From contig DHXA01000066.1 of the NCBI GenBank assembly GCA_002413455.1, positions 8,010 to 26,234 of the forward strand: a stretch of 18,225 nt of DNA, read 5' to 3'. Position 1 is the first letter of the stretch; every line of letters begins with the position of its first letter. The notes beneath the pieces were generated by a model. It saw nothing but the letters and a program-made list of their open reading frames with translations. It had not been told where the DNA came from and did no database searches. This document shows, piece after piece, positions 1 through 7,431 of the stretch. A program made the position numbers and the translations under genes. Source of the stretch: Rhodanobacter sp. UBA5168 (lineage in GTDB: Bacteria > Pseudomonadota > Gammaproteobacteria > Xanthomonadales > Rhodanobacteraceae).

Positions 1-296
1 CTGCCGTCGGCCGACCACTGTGGATGCGACTCGTCGCTGTCCGGGGTATGCGTGAGCTGGGTGCGTTCGCCGCCGTCGTAGCGCACGCGCCACAGGTCCG
101 ACTGCGGCTGGTCGCGATCGGGGTTGGCCGTGGTCACGGTGTAGACCACGAACACGCCGTCCTTCGACAGTGCCGGCTCGCCGACGTCGGCCAGGCGGCT
201 GAGGTCGGCGGCGCTGAAGCGCGTGTCGTCCGCCTGCGCCAGCGCGGACCCGGCGGCCAGCAGCGCCAGCAGGCCCAGGCTCAGGGGGCGGTTCAT
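1..296 (-). CDS. S9-family (prolyl oligopeptidase-type) peptidase, N-terminal part only
   Basis: Partial gene: only the first 98 codons are inside the window and the rest lies beyond the left edge. I translated it by hand from the ATG at 296 read leftwards. The product opens with a signal peptide (MNRPLSLGLLALLAAGSALA, then QADD), so it should be exported. Then follow FSAADLSRLADVGEPALSKDG and, around residues 68-97, a DLWRVRYDGGERTQLTHT...HPQWSADG stretch. This is the typical start of the beta-propeller domain of S9 acylaminoacyl/dipeptidyl peptidases. The catalytic alpha/beta-hydrolase domain is not visible, so activity cannot be judged. The ATG overlaps the stop codon of the preceding hydrolase gene by 4 nt (ATGA), which indicates translational coupling as the last visible gene of the operon. 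A pure TolB-like propeller protein is the main alternative. Confidence 0.75.
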   Translation of the reverse strand, partial: MNRPLSLGLLALLAAGSALAQADDTRFSAADLSRLADVGEPALSKDGVFVVYTVTTANPDRDQPQSDLWRVRYDGGERTQLTHTPDSDESHPQWSADG

Positions 297-2842
297 CGGG
301 TACCTCGCGTCGTTGGTTTGGACGGCTGCGCGCCGGCGGCCAACGCCAGGTAGGCGTCGCGCGCGCGATCGAGGTAGCCGAGCGTGGCGCGTTTTTCCGC
401 GGCGGTGTTGTAGTCGTCGCGGGCGGAAGCCGCTTCGATCACCCGCGTGAGCCAGGCGGCGAACCACGCTGCATCGTCCCGCGCGCTCGGTGCCAGCACC
501 TTGTCGCCCAGCCACACCGGATTGGTGGTGGCGTAGGGATACAGGTCCAGCACCTGCGGATCGGCGCCGTCGTTCCATGCGCGCAGCAGCACCCAGCCCG
601 CGGCCAGGTCGATCTCGCCGGCGCCGTCGAAGCGTTGATGGTTGCCGCCGAGCGCGAACGTCTCGATCACCTTGCCGTTCTGCACCAGCTCCAAGTGATC
701 GACCGCCACCGGCGAACGCAGCGAGACGCGGTAGCGATGCCGGCCGGGTGCGGCGAGCGTGTCGCCGGGCTTCGCGTCGTCCAGCAACAACCCGAGCAAG
801 GGGCCGTTGCTGGCGAAGCCGTGACCGGCCTTCAGCGCGGCCATCGCCGCGGCGCCATCGCGCTTGCCGCCGCTATCGAGAAACGCGCGGTTGAGGCCGA
901 CCGGGCCGCGCAGCGAGGCGTAGTTGGCCATCGCATCGGTACCCGCGCCGGTGGGCAGGTGGAAGCCAAGATTGAGCAGCCGGTACCACACCGTGGCCGT
1001 AGCCTTGTGATCGGAGAAGCCCATCACCTCGATGTAATCGACCTTGCCCTCGATGACATCTGCCGGCAGTTCGTTGCTGAGCACCGCATCGTGCGCGGGA
1101 TCGGGCAGGGTATCGAACGGATGCACGTAGCCGACCACGCCGCCCTGTGCATGCGCGAGGTCGGCGATCACGCCGTTGTGCGGATACGGGCTGGCCATCG
1201 CGGTGTGCCGGTAGGCGGAAAAGCCCGGCGTCAGATAGTGGTCGCCGAGGTTGAGCAGACCCAGGTGGCCCCAGAAGCTGGTGTGGTACTCCTGGCCGTG
1301 CAGCACCTGCGTGCGCGGCGTGCTGGCCGGGTCGGGGTCGGTGCGGAACGCGGCGATGTCGGGCACGCGCTCTTCCTTGTTGACCACCAGATCGTAGGCC
1401 AGGTCGAGGTCTTCGGCCCGCGCCTGCTGCGCGAGGTGCGCCGGCGTGTTGCGGTAGTGGCCGCCGTAGTTCATGTGGATGTGCAGGTCGGCGCTGATGA
1501 AATCGCCGAACGTGGCGGGCAGCCGCTGTGGCTGCAGCGCAACCTTGATCGGCGTGTCCCGGCCCGCCACCAGGGCGATGCTCTTTCGCCACGGCGCATA
1601 GGCGAAACCGTGTTGCACCCACACCGTCACCGGCCCCGCGGGCACGTCCATCGCGCACGGCGAGGTGCAGTGGAAGTAATGCGTCTCGGTGGTTTGCAGC
1701 GTGCGGTCGAAGCCGTCGTCGCCGTACATCCAGGCATCGTCCGGCGCATGGGCGCGGCCGTCGCTGGCGAGCACGGCCACGCGTGCCGGCGTGCGTTGGC
1801 CGTGCTCGTCGACGATGTCCAGCACCAGATGCGCCTGCGCGAAGCGGGTCTGGCGATGCGTCGGCGCGACCGTGCGGGTGGCGCCGCCGAGCGCCTCGAC
1901 CACGCGCAGCGCGGTGTTGCCGTCACGGTTGTCGATATAGGCGATGCGGCTGCCGTCAGGCGACCAGCGCGCGTTGCGGCGGTCGAAGTCGCCGAAGCTC
2001 AGCGGCAGCGGCGCGGCGCCGTCCGGTGTCGTCAGCCACAGCTGCTGATGCTGGCGGCCGTGGTAGCTGGCGTAGAGCAGGCGCTTGCCGTCCGGCGCGA
2101 GTTCCGGACGCGCGCTCCAGCTGGTTTCCTCGCTGAGCACCTTGCGGCGCTGTGCCGGATCGGCCACTAGCACCGACCAGATGTCGCCGGTACCCCAGCC
2201 GATCTCCGGATTGCCGACGTAGTAGAGCGTCTTGCCGTCCGGCGACCACGACGGGTTGATCGCATGGTCGAAGGCGGAATAGTAGTAGCGGTCGAGCTTG
2301 CTCTTGCGCTCGCCGAGCAGCGGCCGCGCATGATGCAGGCCGGCCGCGTCGAGGTCGGCGACGAACAGGTTGAAGTGACCGCTGCCTTGCGTCGATACCC
2401 AGGCGATCTGCCGCCCGTCCGGCGACAGCCGCGGCTCCACGTTGACCGCGCCATGCGTGGTCAGCCCCTGTTCGCGGCCGCTGGCCAGGTCCAGCCGCCA
2501 CAGCTCGATCGCGTTGCCGTCGTAGCGGGCGAACACCACGCTGCGACCGTCGCGCGCCACGTCGGGCTGATAGTCGTAGGCACGTGCGGCGTGGGTGAGT
2601 TCGGTGGCCGTGTCGCCGTCGATGCGCTGGCGCCACAGCGAGCCGGCCATGCTGTAGACCAGCGTGGCGCTGTCAGGCAGGAAGCTTGCCGACGACGGCC
2701 CGGTGGTCAGCTGCGGCAGATACAGCTCGCGCCAGTAGTAGCTGTGCGGCAGGTCGACCTGCTTCAGCACGGGCTCGCGCGCGGCCTGCGCCGCACCCGC
2801 ACACAACAACAGCGTGAACAGGACGGTCAGCCGACGCGGCAT
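293..2842 (-). CDS. Secreted TolB-propeller / PHP-domain metallohydrolase (CehA/McbA-like)
   Basis: 849 aa. A signal peptide covers residues 1-20 (MPRRLTVLFTLLLCAGAAQA), so a periplasmic or exported enzyme is expected. Residues about 40-330 carry repeated WD40/TolB-like propeller blades (PRLSPDGRQIAW, PSWSPDGKTLYYVG, PELAPDGKRLLYAS, ARWSPDGSRIAYID). Residues about 445-680 form a PHP-type metal-dependent hydrolase domain: ADLHIHMN near 450, HGQEYHTSFWGHLG near 517, GYVHPFD near 573 and GAGTDAMAN near 635 supply the His, Glu and Asp metal ligands. CehA/McbA relatives hydrolyse carbamate, ester or amide bonds; the actual substrate here is unknown. The ATG lies 4 nt after the stop of the upstream aminotransferase gene (TGA-AGCC-ATG), and the stop overlaps the S9 peptidase start. 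That places this exported hydrolase inside the same operon as the cytosolic catabolic enzymes and suggests it releases their substrate (inference). Confidence 0.85.
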   Translation of the reverse strand: MPRRLTVLFTLLLCAGAAQAAREPVLKQVDLPHSYYWRELYLPQLTTGPSSASFLPDSATLVYSMAGSLWRQRIDGDTATELTHAARAYDYQPDVARDGRSVVFARYDGNAIELWRLDLASGREQGLTTHGAVNVEPRLSPDGRQIAWVSTQGSGHFNLFVADLDAAGLHHARPLLGERKSKLDRYYYSAFDHAINPSWSPDGKTLYYVGNPEIGWGTGDIWSVLVADPAQRRKVLSEETSWSARPELAPDGKRLLYASYHGRQHQQLWLTTPDGAAPLPLSFGDFDRRNARWSPDGSRIAYIDNRDGNTALRVVEALGGATRTVAPTHRQTRFAQAHLVLDIVDEHGQRTPARVAVLASDGRAHAPDDAWMYGDDGFDRTLQTTETHYFHCTSPCAMDVPAGPVTVWVQHGFAYAPWRKSIALVAGRDTPIKVALQPQRLPATFGDFISADLHIHMNYGGHYRNTPAHLAQQARAEDLDLAYDLVVNKEERVPDIAAFRTDPDPASTPRTQVLHGQEYHTSFWGHLGLLNLGDHYLTPGFSAYRHTAMASPYPHNGVIADLAHAQGGVVGYVHPFDTLPDPAHDAVLSNELPADVIEGKVDYIEVMGFSDHKATATVWYRLLNLGFHLPTGAGTDAMANYASLRGPVGLNRAFLDSGGKRDGAAAMAALKAGHGFASNGPLLGLLLDDAKPGDTLAAPGRHRYRVSLRSPVAVDHLELVQNGKVIETFALGGNHQRFDGAGEIDLAAGWVLLRAWNDGADPQVLDLYPYATTNPVWLGDKVLAPSARDDAAWFAAWLTRVIEAASARDDYNTAAEKRATLGYLDRARDAYLALAAGAQPSKPTTRGTR

Positions 2843-2846
2843 GGCT

Positions 2847-4193
2847 TCAGCTTCCCGCCAGTGCTTGATCGAGGCTGCTGCGCAGCAGCGTCATCGCCTC
2901 GTCGATCTCGTCGGTACTCACGTTCAGCGGCGGCATGAAGCGCACCGTGCTGGTGCCGCAGGAAAGCAGCAACAGGCCGTGGTGGAATGCACGGGTGACT
3001 ACCTTGTCGCACAGCGCGCGCGCCGGCGTGTGCTCGGCATCGGTCTCGATCAGCTCCATGCCGATCATCAGGCCGCGACCGCGCACCTCGCCGATGCACG
3101 GATAGTCGTGCGCCAGCTCGTGCAGGCGCGCCATGAAATGCGCGCCGACCTTGGCGGCGTTGTCGGCATAACCGCCGGCGACCAGATCGATCGTGGCATT
3201 GGCCGCCGCGCAGGCGATCGGATTGCCGCCGTAGGTGTTGCCGTGCGCGCCACGCTTCCACTGCGACATCAGCGATTTCCTCGCCACCACCGCGCCGATC
3301 GGCAGGCCCGAACCCAGCCCTTTCGCCGAGGTGACGATGTCCGGCGCCACGCCCCAGTGCTCGCAGGCGAACATCTTCCCGGTGCGGCCGATGCCTGACT
3401 GCACCTCGTCGAAGATCAGCAGGATGCCGTGCTGGTCGCACAGGGCGCGCAGGCCGGCGAGGAAGCCATCCGGCGGCACCACGTAGCCGCCCTCGCCCTG
3501 GATCGGCTCGACCAGGATCGCCGCCACTTCGGACGGCGGCACGTTGCGTTCGAACAGCATGCGGATGTAGTCGAGTACTGCCTTGCCCTGGTCGGCGCCG
3601 GCGAACAACGGCCGGTACGGATTCGGATAAGGCACGTGGGTGACACCCGGCATGGGCGGCGCGAAGCCGAGTTGCTGGGTGTATTTGCTCGACGTGAACG
3701 ACAGCGAGCCCATCGTGCGACCGTGGAAGCCGCCGAGGAAGCCGATGTAGCGCGGCCGTCCGGTGACGTAGCGCGCCAGCTTCAAGGCGCCTTCCACCGC
3801 CTCGGTGCCGGACTGGCACAGAAAGCTCATCGCCGGTTCGCCGGCCAGTGTCTGCATGGGCGCGATCCGCGCCAGCCGCTCGCCGAGGCTCACCATCTGC
3901 TCGTGCCAGTAGTCGCTGGAGATGTGCAGGAAATCATCCGCCGCCGCTTTCACCGCGGCGACCACCTGCGGGTGCGCATGGCCGGTGGCGCATACCGCGA
4001 TGCCGGCGGCGAAGTCGAGGAAGCGGTTGCCGTCGACGTCCCATACCTCGGTGCCGCGGCCGTGCGACATCACGAACGGGTAGTCGCGCGGGTACGAGGG
4101 CGAGATCACCTCGGCGTCGCGCGCGATCATCGCCCGGGCCTTCGGTCCGGGCAGGGCGGTCTTGATGTGGGCAGGGTTCGGCATGGCGTTCAC
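2847..4193 (-). CDS. Class III (PLP) omega-aminotransferase, GabT/ornithine-aminotransferase-like
   Basis: 448 aa from the GTG at 4193; an in-frame ATG at 4184 is an equally possible start (445 aa). Fold-type I, class III aminotransferase: the PLP phosphate-binding region CQSGTEAVEGALKLAR lies at about 126-141, FLGGFHGRT at 152-160, LVEPIQGEGG at 227-236, the PLP-ring Asp in FDEVQSGIGRTG (261-272), and the Schiff-base lysine K291 in SAKGLGSGLPIG. Length and motifs fit 4-aminobutyrate, ornithine or acetylornithine aminotransferases, which transfer a terminal amine to an alpha-keto acid, giving an aldehyde. The gene starts 15 nt after the catJ stop, and the PHP hydrolase gene begins 4 nt after its own stop. 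In context it probably removes the omega-amine of the operon's substrate and feeds the aldehyde dehydrogenase encoded upstream. Exact substrate specificity cannot be read from sequence. Confidence 0.88.
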   Translation of the reverse strand: MNAMPNPAHIKTALPGPKARAMIARDAEVISPSYPRDYPFVMSHGRGTEVWDVDGNRFLDFAAGIAVCATGHAHPQVVAAVKAAADDFLHISSDYWHEQMVSLGERLARIAPMQTLAGEPAMSFLCQSGTEAVEGALKLARYVTGRPRYIGFLGGFHGRTMGSLSFTSSKYTQQLGFAPPMPGVTHVPYPNPYRPLFAGADQGKAVLDYIRMLFERNVPPSEVAAILVEPIQGEGGYVVPPDGFLAGLRALCDQHGILLIFDEVQSGIGRTGKMFACEHWGVAPDIVTSAKGLGSGLPIGAVVARKSLMSQWKRGAHGNTYGGNPIACAAANATIDLVAGGYADNAAKVGAHFMARLHELAHDYPCIGEVRGRGLMIGMELIETDAEHTPARALCDKVVTRAFHHGLLLLSCGTSTVRFMPPLNVSTDEIDEAMTLLRSSLDQALAGS

Positions 4194-4208
4194 GGCAGTC
4201 GTCCGGTT

Positions 4209-4994
4209 CTAGAGAGGAATGCGCACGGGGTGCGCATGCGCCTCGCGGGTACGCGCGTCGAGCGCACGCAAGGTGTCGAGTTCGTGTGCGCTCGGCGCGG
4301 CAATCGCGTCGAGACGGTCGGCGATCAGCAGTGGCCAGCCGACCGCGGCGCGGGCTTCGTCGATGCTGGCGTCGGCGAACAGCGCAGTGAGCTGCAGCTC
4401 CTCGCTCTGCGGGTGTGGCGTGAGCATGCCGAAGTCGGTGATCACCGCACGCGGGCCGCCGCCGGGGGCACCGCTGCGTGCACGCGCGCCCTGGCCGTCG
4501 AGGTAGCCGGCGCTGGTACGGAAGTCGAGGCGTTCGACGAAACTGCGCTTGGAGGCCTTGAGCATCACGAATACCTGTCGCGCGTGCAATGCGATTTCCG
4601 GCGCGCCGCCGGCGCCGGGCAGACGGGTGTCCGGCGCGTCGTAGGGACCGATCACGGTACTGTTGAGGTTGCCGTGGCGGTCGATCTGGGCCGCGCCGAG
4701 AAAGCCGATGTCGACGCGTCCGGCCTGCAGGTAGTAGCTGAAGATTTCCGGCAGCGGCACTACGCAGGCCGCGGTTTCAGCCAGTTCGCCGTCGCCGATC
4801 GACAGCGGCAGCACGTCGGAGCGCGTGCCGATCGTGCCGGATTCGTAGATCAGCACGATCTCCGGCGCATGCGTGAGCCGGGCCAGATTGCAGGCCGCGC
4901 TGGGCAGGCCGATGCCCACGAAGCACACGCAGCGTCCCTGCAGCAGGCGCGCAGCGGCGATCGTCATCCATTCGTCGCGTGTGCATGCGCTCAT
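4209..4994 (-). CDS. catJ: 3-oxoadipate CoA-transferase subunit B (CatJ type)
   Basis: 261 aa. Beta subunit of a family I CoA-transferase, transferring CoA from succinyl-CoA to 3-oxoadipate together with CatI. It strongly resembles CatJ of Pseudomonas as I remember it: EWMTIAAARLLQGRCVCFVGIGLPS near the start, then VLIYESGTIG with the presumed catalytic Glu51 (the acyl-CoA thioester nucleophile in this family), LPLSIGDGELAE, VDIGFLGAAQIDRHGNLNSTVIG and RLPGAGGAPEIA. I chose the ATG at 4994 because it matches the family N-terminus and overlaps the catI stop as ATGA. The frame stays open far upstream, but that extension lies on catI and is arginine-rich shadow sequence. It forms an operon with catI on one side and the GABA-type aminotransferase gene 15 nt away on the other. 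Confidence 0.92.
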   Translation of the reverse strand: MSACTRDEWMTIAAARLLQGRCVCFVGIGLPSAACNLARLTHAPEIVLIYESGTIGTRSDVLPLSIGDGELAETAACVVPLPEIFSYYLQAGRVDIGFLGAAQIDRHGNLNSTVIGPYDAPDTRLPGAGGAPEIALHARQVFVMLKASKRSFVERLDFRTSAGYLDGQGARARSGAPGGGPRAVITDFGMLTPHPQSEELQLTALFADASIDEARAAVGWPLLIADRLDAIAAPSAHELDTLRALDARTREAHAHPVRIPL

Positions 4995-5836
4995 GCGGCG
5001 GCCTGCTGCAGGCCGGCGAGGAATGCCTGGTGGTCGGCGGCGCCGAGCACGTGTTCGTCCATCCAGGCGAGGAAGCTCGCCCGCTCGCGCGCGATCGCGT
5101 CCCAGTGCCGGTAGAACGCGTTGTCGCGTGCGTAGTGGCCCTGTGCGTAGGATGGATACGCGCCGCCGCGGCAAGGCACGACCGCGCTGACAATCCAGTG
5201 CGGGAGCACGATCGCGTTCATCGCCGGCGGCAGCGCATCGACGATTTCCTCGACGGTCACGATCAGCGTCTTCGCTGCCAGCGCGGCTTCGCGCGCGGCG
5301 CCGAGGATGCCTTCGATCGCGATATTGCCTGCGCGATCGGCGCGCTGCGCGTGCAGGATCGTGACATCCGGATTCAGCGCGGGCACAGCCGCCAGCATCT
5401 CGCCGGTGAACGGGCATTGCACCTCGCGGATGTTGGCGTTGTGCGCCGGCAGGTCGGTGCCCCGATAGCCGCGCAACACGCCGAACGGCAGCCGTGCCGC
5501 GCCCGCGCAGAACGCGGCGGCCATGCCGGCGTGGCTGTGCTCGTCGAGTTCGAGCGGACGCGGCCACTGGTGTTCCACCGCATCGCGCAGCCGGTGCAGC
5601 GAACCGACGCCGGGATTGCCGCCCCAGGAGAACGTGAGCTTGCGCGCGCAGCCCATGCCGATCATCTGGTCGTAGATGAGGTCCGGCGTCATCCGGATCA
5701 GATGCAGTTCGCGCCGGCGCTGGCGGATGATCTCGTGGCCGGCAGCGAACGGAATGAGATGGGTGAAACCTTCCAGCGCGACGCTGGCGCCATCGGCGAC
5801 GAAGCGTTCGATCGCGTCGGCGAGCGGCAGGATCAT
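4991..5836 (-). CDS. catI: 3-oxoadipate CoA-transferase subunit A (CatI type)
   Basis: 281 aa. Alpha subunit of the 3-oxoadipate:succinyl-CoA CoA-transferase. The sequence tracks CatI of Pseudomonas almost block by block: VALEGFTHLIPFAAGHEIIR (residues about 18-37), LHLIRMTPDLIYDQMIGMGCARKLTFSWGGNPGVGSLHRLRDAVE, DEHSHAGMAAAFCAGAARLPFGVLRGY, CPFTGEMLAAVPALNPDVTILHAQRADRAGN and HWDAIARERASFLAWMDE near the C-terminus. It belongs to the CatI/glutaconate-CoA-transferase-like alpha family and not to the shorter PcaI family. The ATG sits 1 nt past the stop of the aldehyde dehydrogenase gene (TGA-G-ATG), and the stop overlaps the catJ start by 4 nt, so expression is tightly coupled. With PcaF encoded divergently, it fixes 3-oxoadipate as the pathway end product. 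Confidence 0.93.
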   Translation of the reverse strand: MILPLADAIERFVADGASVALEGFTHLIPFAAGHEIIRQRRRELHLIRMTPDLIYDQMIGMGCARKLTFSWGGNPGVGSLHRLRDAVEHQWPRPLELDEHSHAGMAAAFCAGAARLPFGVLRGYRGTDLPAHNANIREVQCPFTGEMLAAVPALNPDVTILHAQRADRAGNIAIEGILGAAREAALAAKTLIVTVEEIVDALPPAMNAIVLPHWIVSAVVPCRGGAYPSYAQGHYARDNAFYRHWDAIARERASFLAWMDEHVLGAADHQAFLAGLQQAAA

Positions 5837-5837
5837 C

Positions 5838-7421
5838 TCAATCCACCACCGTGCGCGACTGCTCGCGCAGGTATTGCGCGAGGTAATAGAACGAGGCGAT
5901 CGCCTTGCCGGTGGAGCCCGAACCTTTCCAGCCGCCGAACGGCTGGTAGCCGGGCCAGGCGCCGGTGGTCGCGCCCTGCGGACGGTTGGCGTAGGTCACG
6001 CCGGCCTCGATGTGATCCTGGAACCAGCGCACCTCGTCGGCGCCGCCGAAGAAGCCCGCGGTCAGGCCCATGACCGAGTCGTTGGCCAGCTGCATCGCCT
6101 CGTCGCGTTCGCGGTAGCGGTGCAGGGTGAGGATCGGCAGAAACATCTCGTGCTGCCATAGCGGATGCTCCAGCGGCACCTCGGCCAGCAGTGGGTCGAC
6201 GTAGTAGCCGCGCGCGAGCGCCGTCCTGCCGGAGGTGCCCAGCCCCAGCCGGGCACCTCCGCAGAGCACGCTGGCGCCACCGGCGCGCAGTGCGTCCGCA
6301 TGGCGCTGGTAGTTGTCGTAGGCCGTGGCGTTGACGACCGGCCCCAGCCAGTTCTCGCGCCGGCGGGGATCGCCGATGCGGAGCGCAGCGATCTGCGCCT
6401 GCAGGCGCCCGATCAGCGCATCGGCGACGCGCTCGTGCACGTACAGCCGCGACAGCGCGGAGCACTTCTGTCCACCCATGCCATAGGCAGAACGCACGAT
6501 GCCCGCGGCGGCGCGGTCGAGGTCGGCATGTTCGGTGACGATGCACGGATTCTTGCCGCCCATCTCGGCGATGCACGGTCGCGGATACGCGCCGCCGTTC
6601 ATCTGCTGCATCAGTTGCCGGCCCACCGGCACCGAGCCGGTGAAGGTGATGCCGGCGGTGAGCGGGTGTTGCACCAGCGCTTCGCCGACGTCGCGCCCGG
6701 CGCCGGACAGATAGTTGAACACGCCCGGCGGCAATCCCGCGTCGCGCACGCAATCGGCAAGCATGCGGCCGGCCCATGGCGTGTCGCTGGCGCCCTTGAG
6801 CACCACGGTGTTGCCGGTGACCAGCGCCGCTGCCACCGGGCCACCGGCCAGTGCCAGCGGGAAGTTGAACGGCGCGATCACCACCCACACGCCATGGGGC
6901 CGCATCACGCTGGCGTTGTGCGAGGCGAAGCCGGCGATCGGATCGTCCGGCAGCACGTGCACGTAGCCCTCGTGCTGCACGAAGTCGTCGGCGTAGTGGT
7001 GAAAGAAATCCACCGTCTCCTGCACCTCGCCCAGCGCCTCCATGCGGTTCTTGCCGACCTCCAGCACCATCGCGGCGGCGATCTCGTAGACGCGTTCCTC
7101 CATGATCTCGCCGACCCGATGCAGCAGGCGGGCGCGTTCGGACACGGGGGTCGCGTGCCACCCCGGATAGGCCGCTCGCGCGGCGCTCATCGCTGCCTCG
7201 ACGTCGGCGGTGTCGGCCAGTGCGAACTCGCCCAGCCGCAACTCGTGGTCGATCGGGCTGTAGCGCGCGACGTGCCGCGCCGCGTCGCGGTCGGCGCCGT
7301 CGATGAACAGCCGGTGATGTGCGCCGAGCCCGCCCTCGACATGCGCCAGCGCCGCCTCGAAGCGTTCGTGCATGGCGTCCGGCGGGTTGTACATGGTGGC
7401 GTAGGTCAGGCGGAAGCTCAT
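5838..7421 (-). CDS. Aldehyde dehydrogenase, 1-pyrroline-5-carboxylate dehydrogenase-like
   Basis: 527 aa, an NAD(P)-dependent aldehyde dehydrogenase. Visible landmarks: PFNFPLALAGGPVAAALVTGN with the oxyanion Asn185, the cofactor-binding TFTGSVPVGRQL (259-270), the general base Glu286 in AEMGGKN, the catalytic Cys320 in GMGGQKCSALSRLYV, and EMFLPILTLHRY toward the C-terminus. The long N-terminus and FEAALAH...YSPIDHELRLGEFALAD resemble the P5C/glutamate-semialdehyde dehydrogenase branch (PruA/RocA) more than succinate-semialdehyde dehydrogenase. I chose the ATG at 7421: it follows a TGAGGA Shine-Dalgarno that overlaps the stop of the upstream aminotransferase gene. An upstream extension to 7499 would overlap that gene and is poor sequence. 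It lies between the beta-type aminotransferase gene and catI. I infer that it oxidises an amino-semialdehyde made by the omega-aminotransferase; a true P5C dehydrogenase role is the main alternative. Confidence 0.88.
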   Translation of the reverse strand: MSFRLTYATMYNPPDAMHERFEAALAHVEGGLGAHHRLFIDGADRDAARHVARYSPIDHELRLGEFALADTADVEAAMSAARAAYPGWHATPVSERARLLHRVGEIMEERVYEIAAAMVLEVGKNRMEALGEVQETVDFFHHYADDFVQHEGYVHVLPDDPIAGFASHNASVMRPHGVWVVIAPFNFPLALAGGPVAAALVTGNTVVLKGASDTPWAGRMLADCVRDAGLPPGVFNYLSGAGRDVGEALVQHPLTAGITFTGSVPVGRQLMQQMNGGAYPRPCIAEMGGKNPCIVTEHADLDRAAAGIVRSAYGMGGQKCSALSRLYVHERVADALIGRLQAQIAALRIGDPRRRENWLGPVVNATAYDNYQRHADALRAGGASVLCGGARLGLGTSGRTALARGYYVDPLLAEVPLEHPLWQHEMFLPILTLHRYRERDEAMQLANDSVMGLTAGFFGGADEVRWFQDHIEAGVTYANRPQGATTGAWPGYQPFGGWKGSGSTGKAIASFYYLAQYLREQSRTVVD

Positions 7422-7431
7422 CGACGAATCC

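Noticed and set aside
635..2170. A 511-codon plus-strand open frame opposite the PHP hydrolase gene
   Set aside because: Runs opposite metal-binding motifs that are clearly coding on the minus strand; no ribosome binding site and no recognisable sequence.
3429..5114. A 561-codon plus-strand open frame opposite the first aminotransferase, catJ and catI genes
   Set aside because: Spans three real minus-strand genes and their junctions, with shadow-type composition.
4995..5567. N-terminal extension of catJ to about 452 residues
   Set aside because: The extension overlaps catI in another frame and is Arg/Ala-rich. The ATG at 4994 matches the CatJ family start and overlaps the catI stop.
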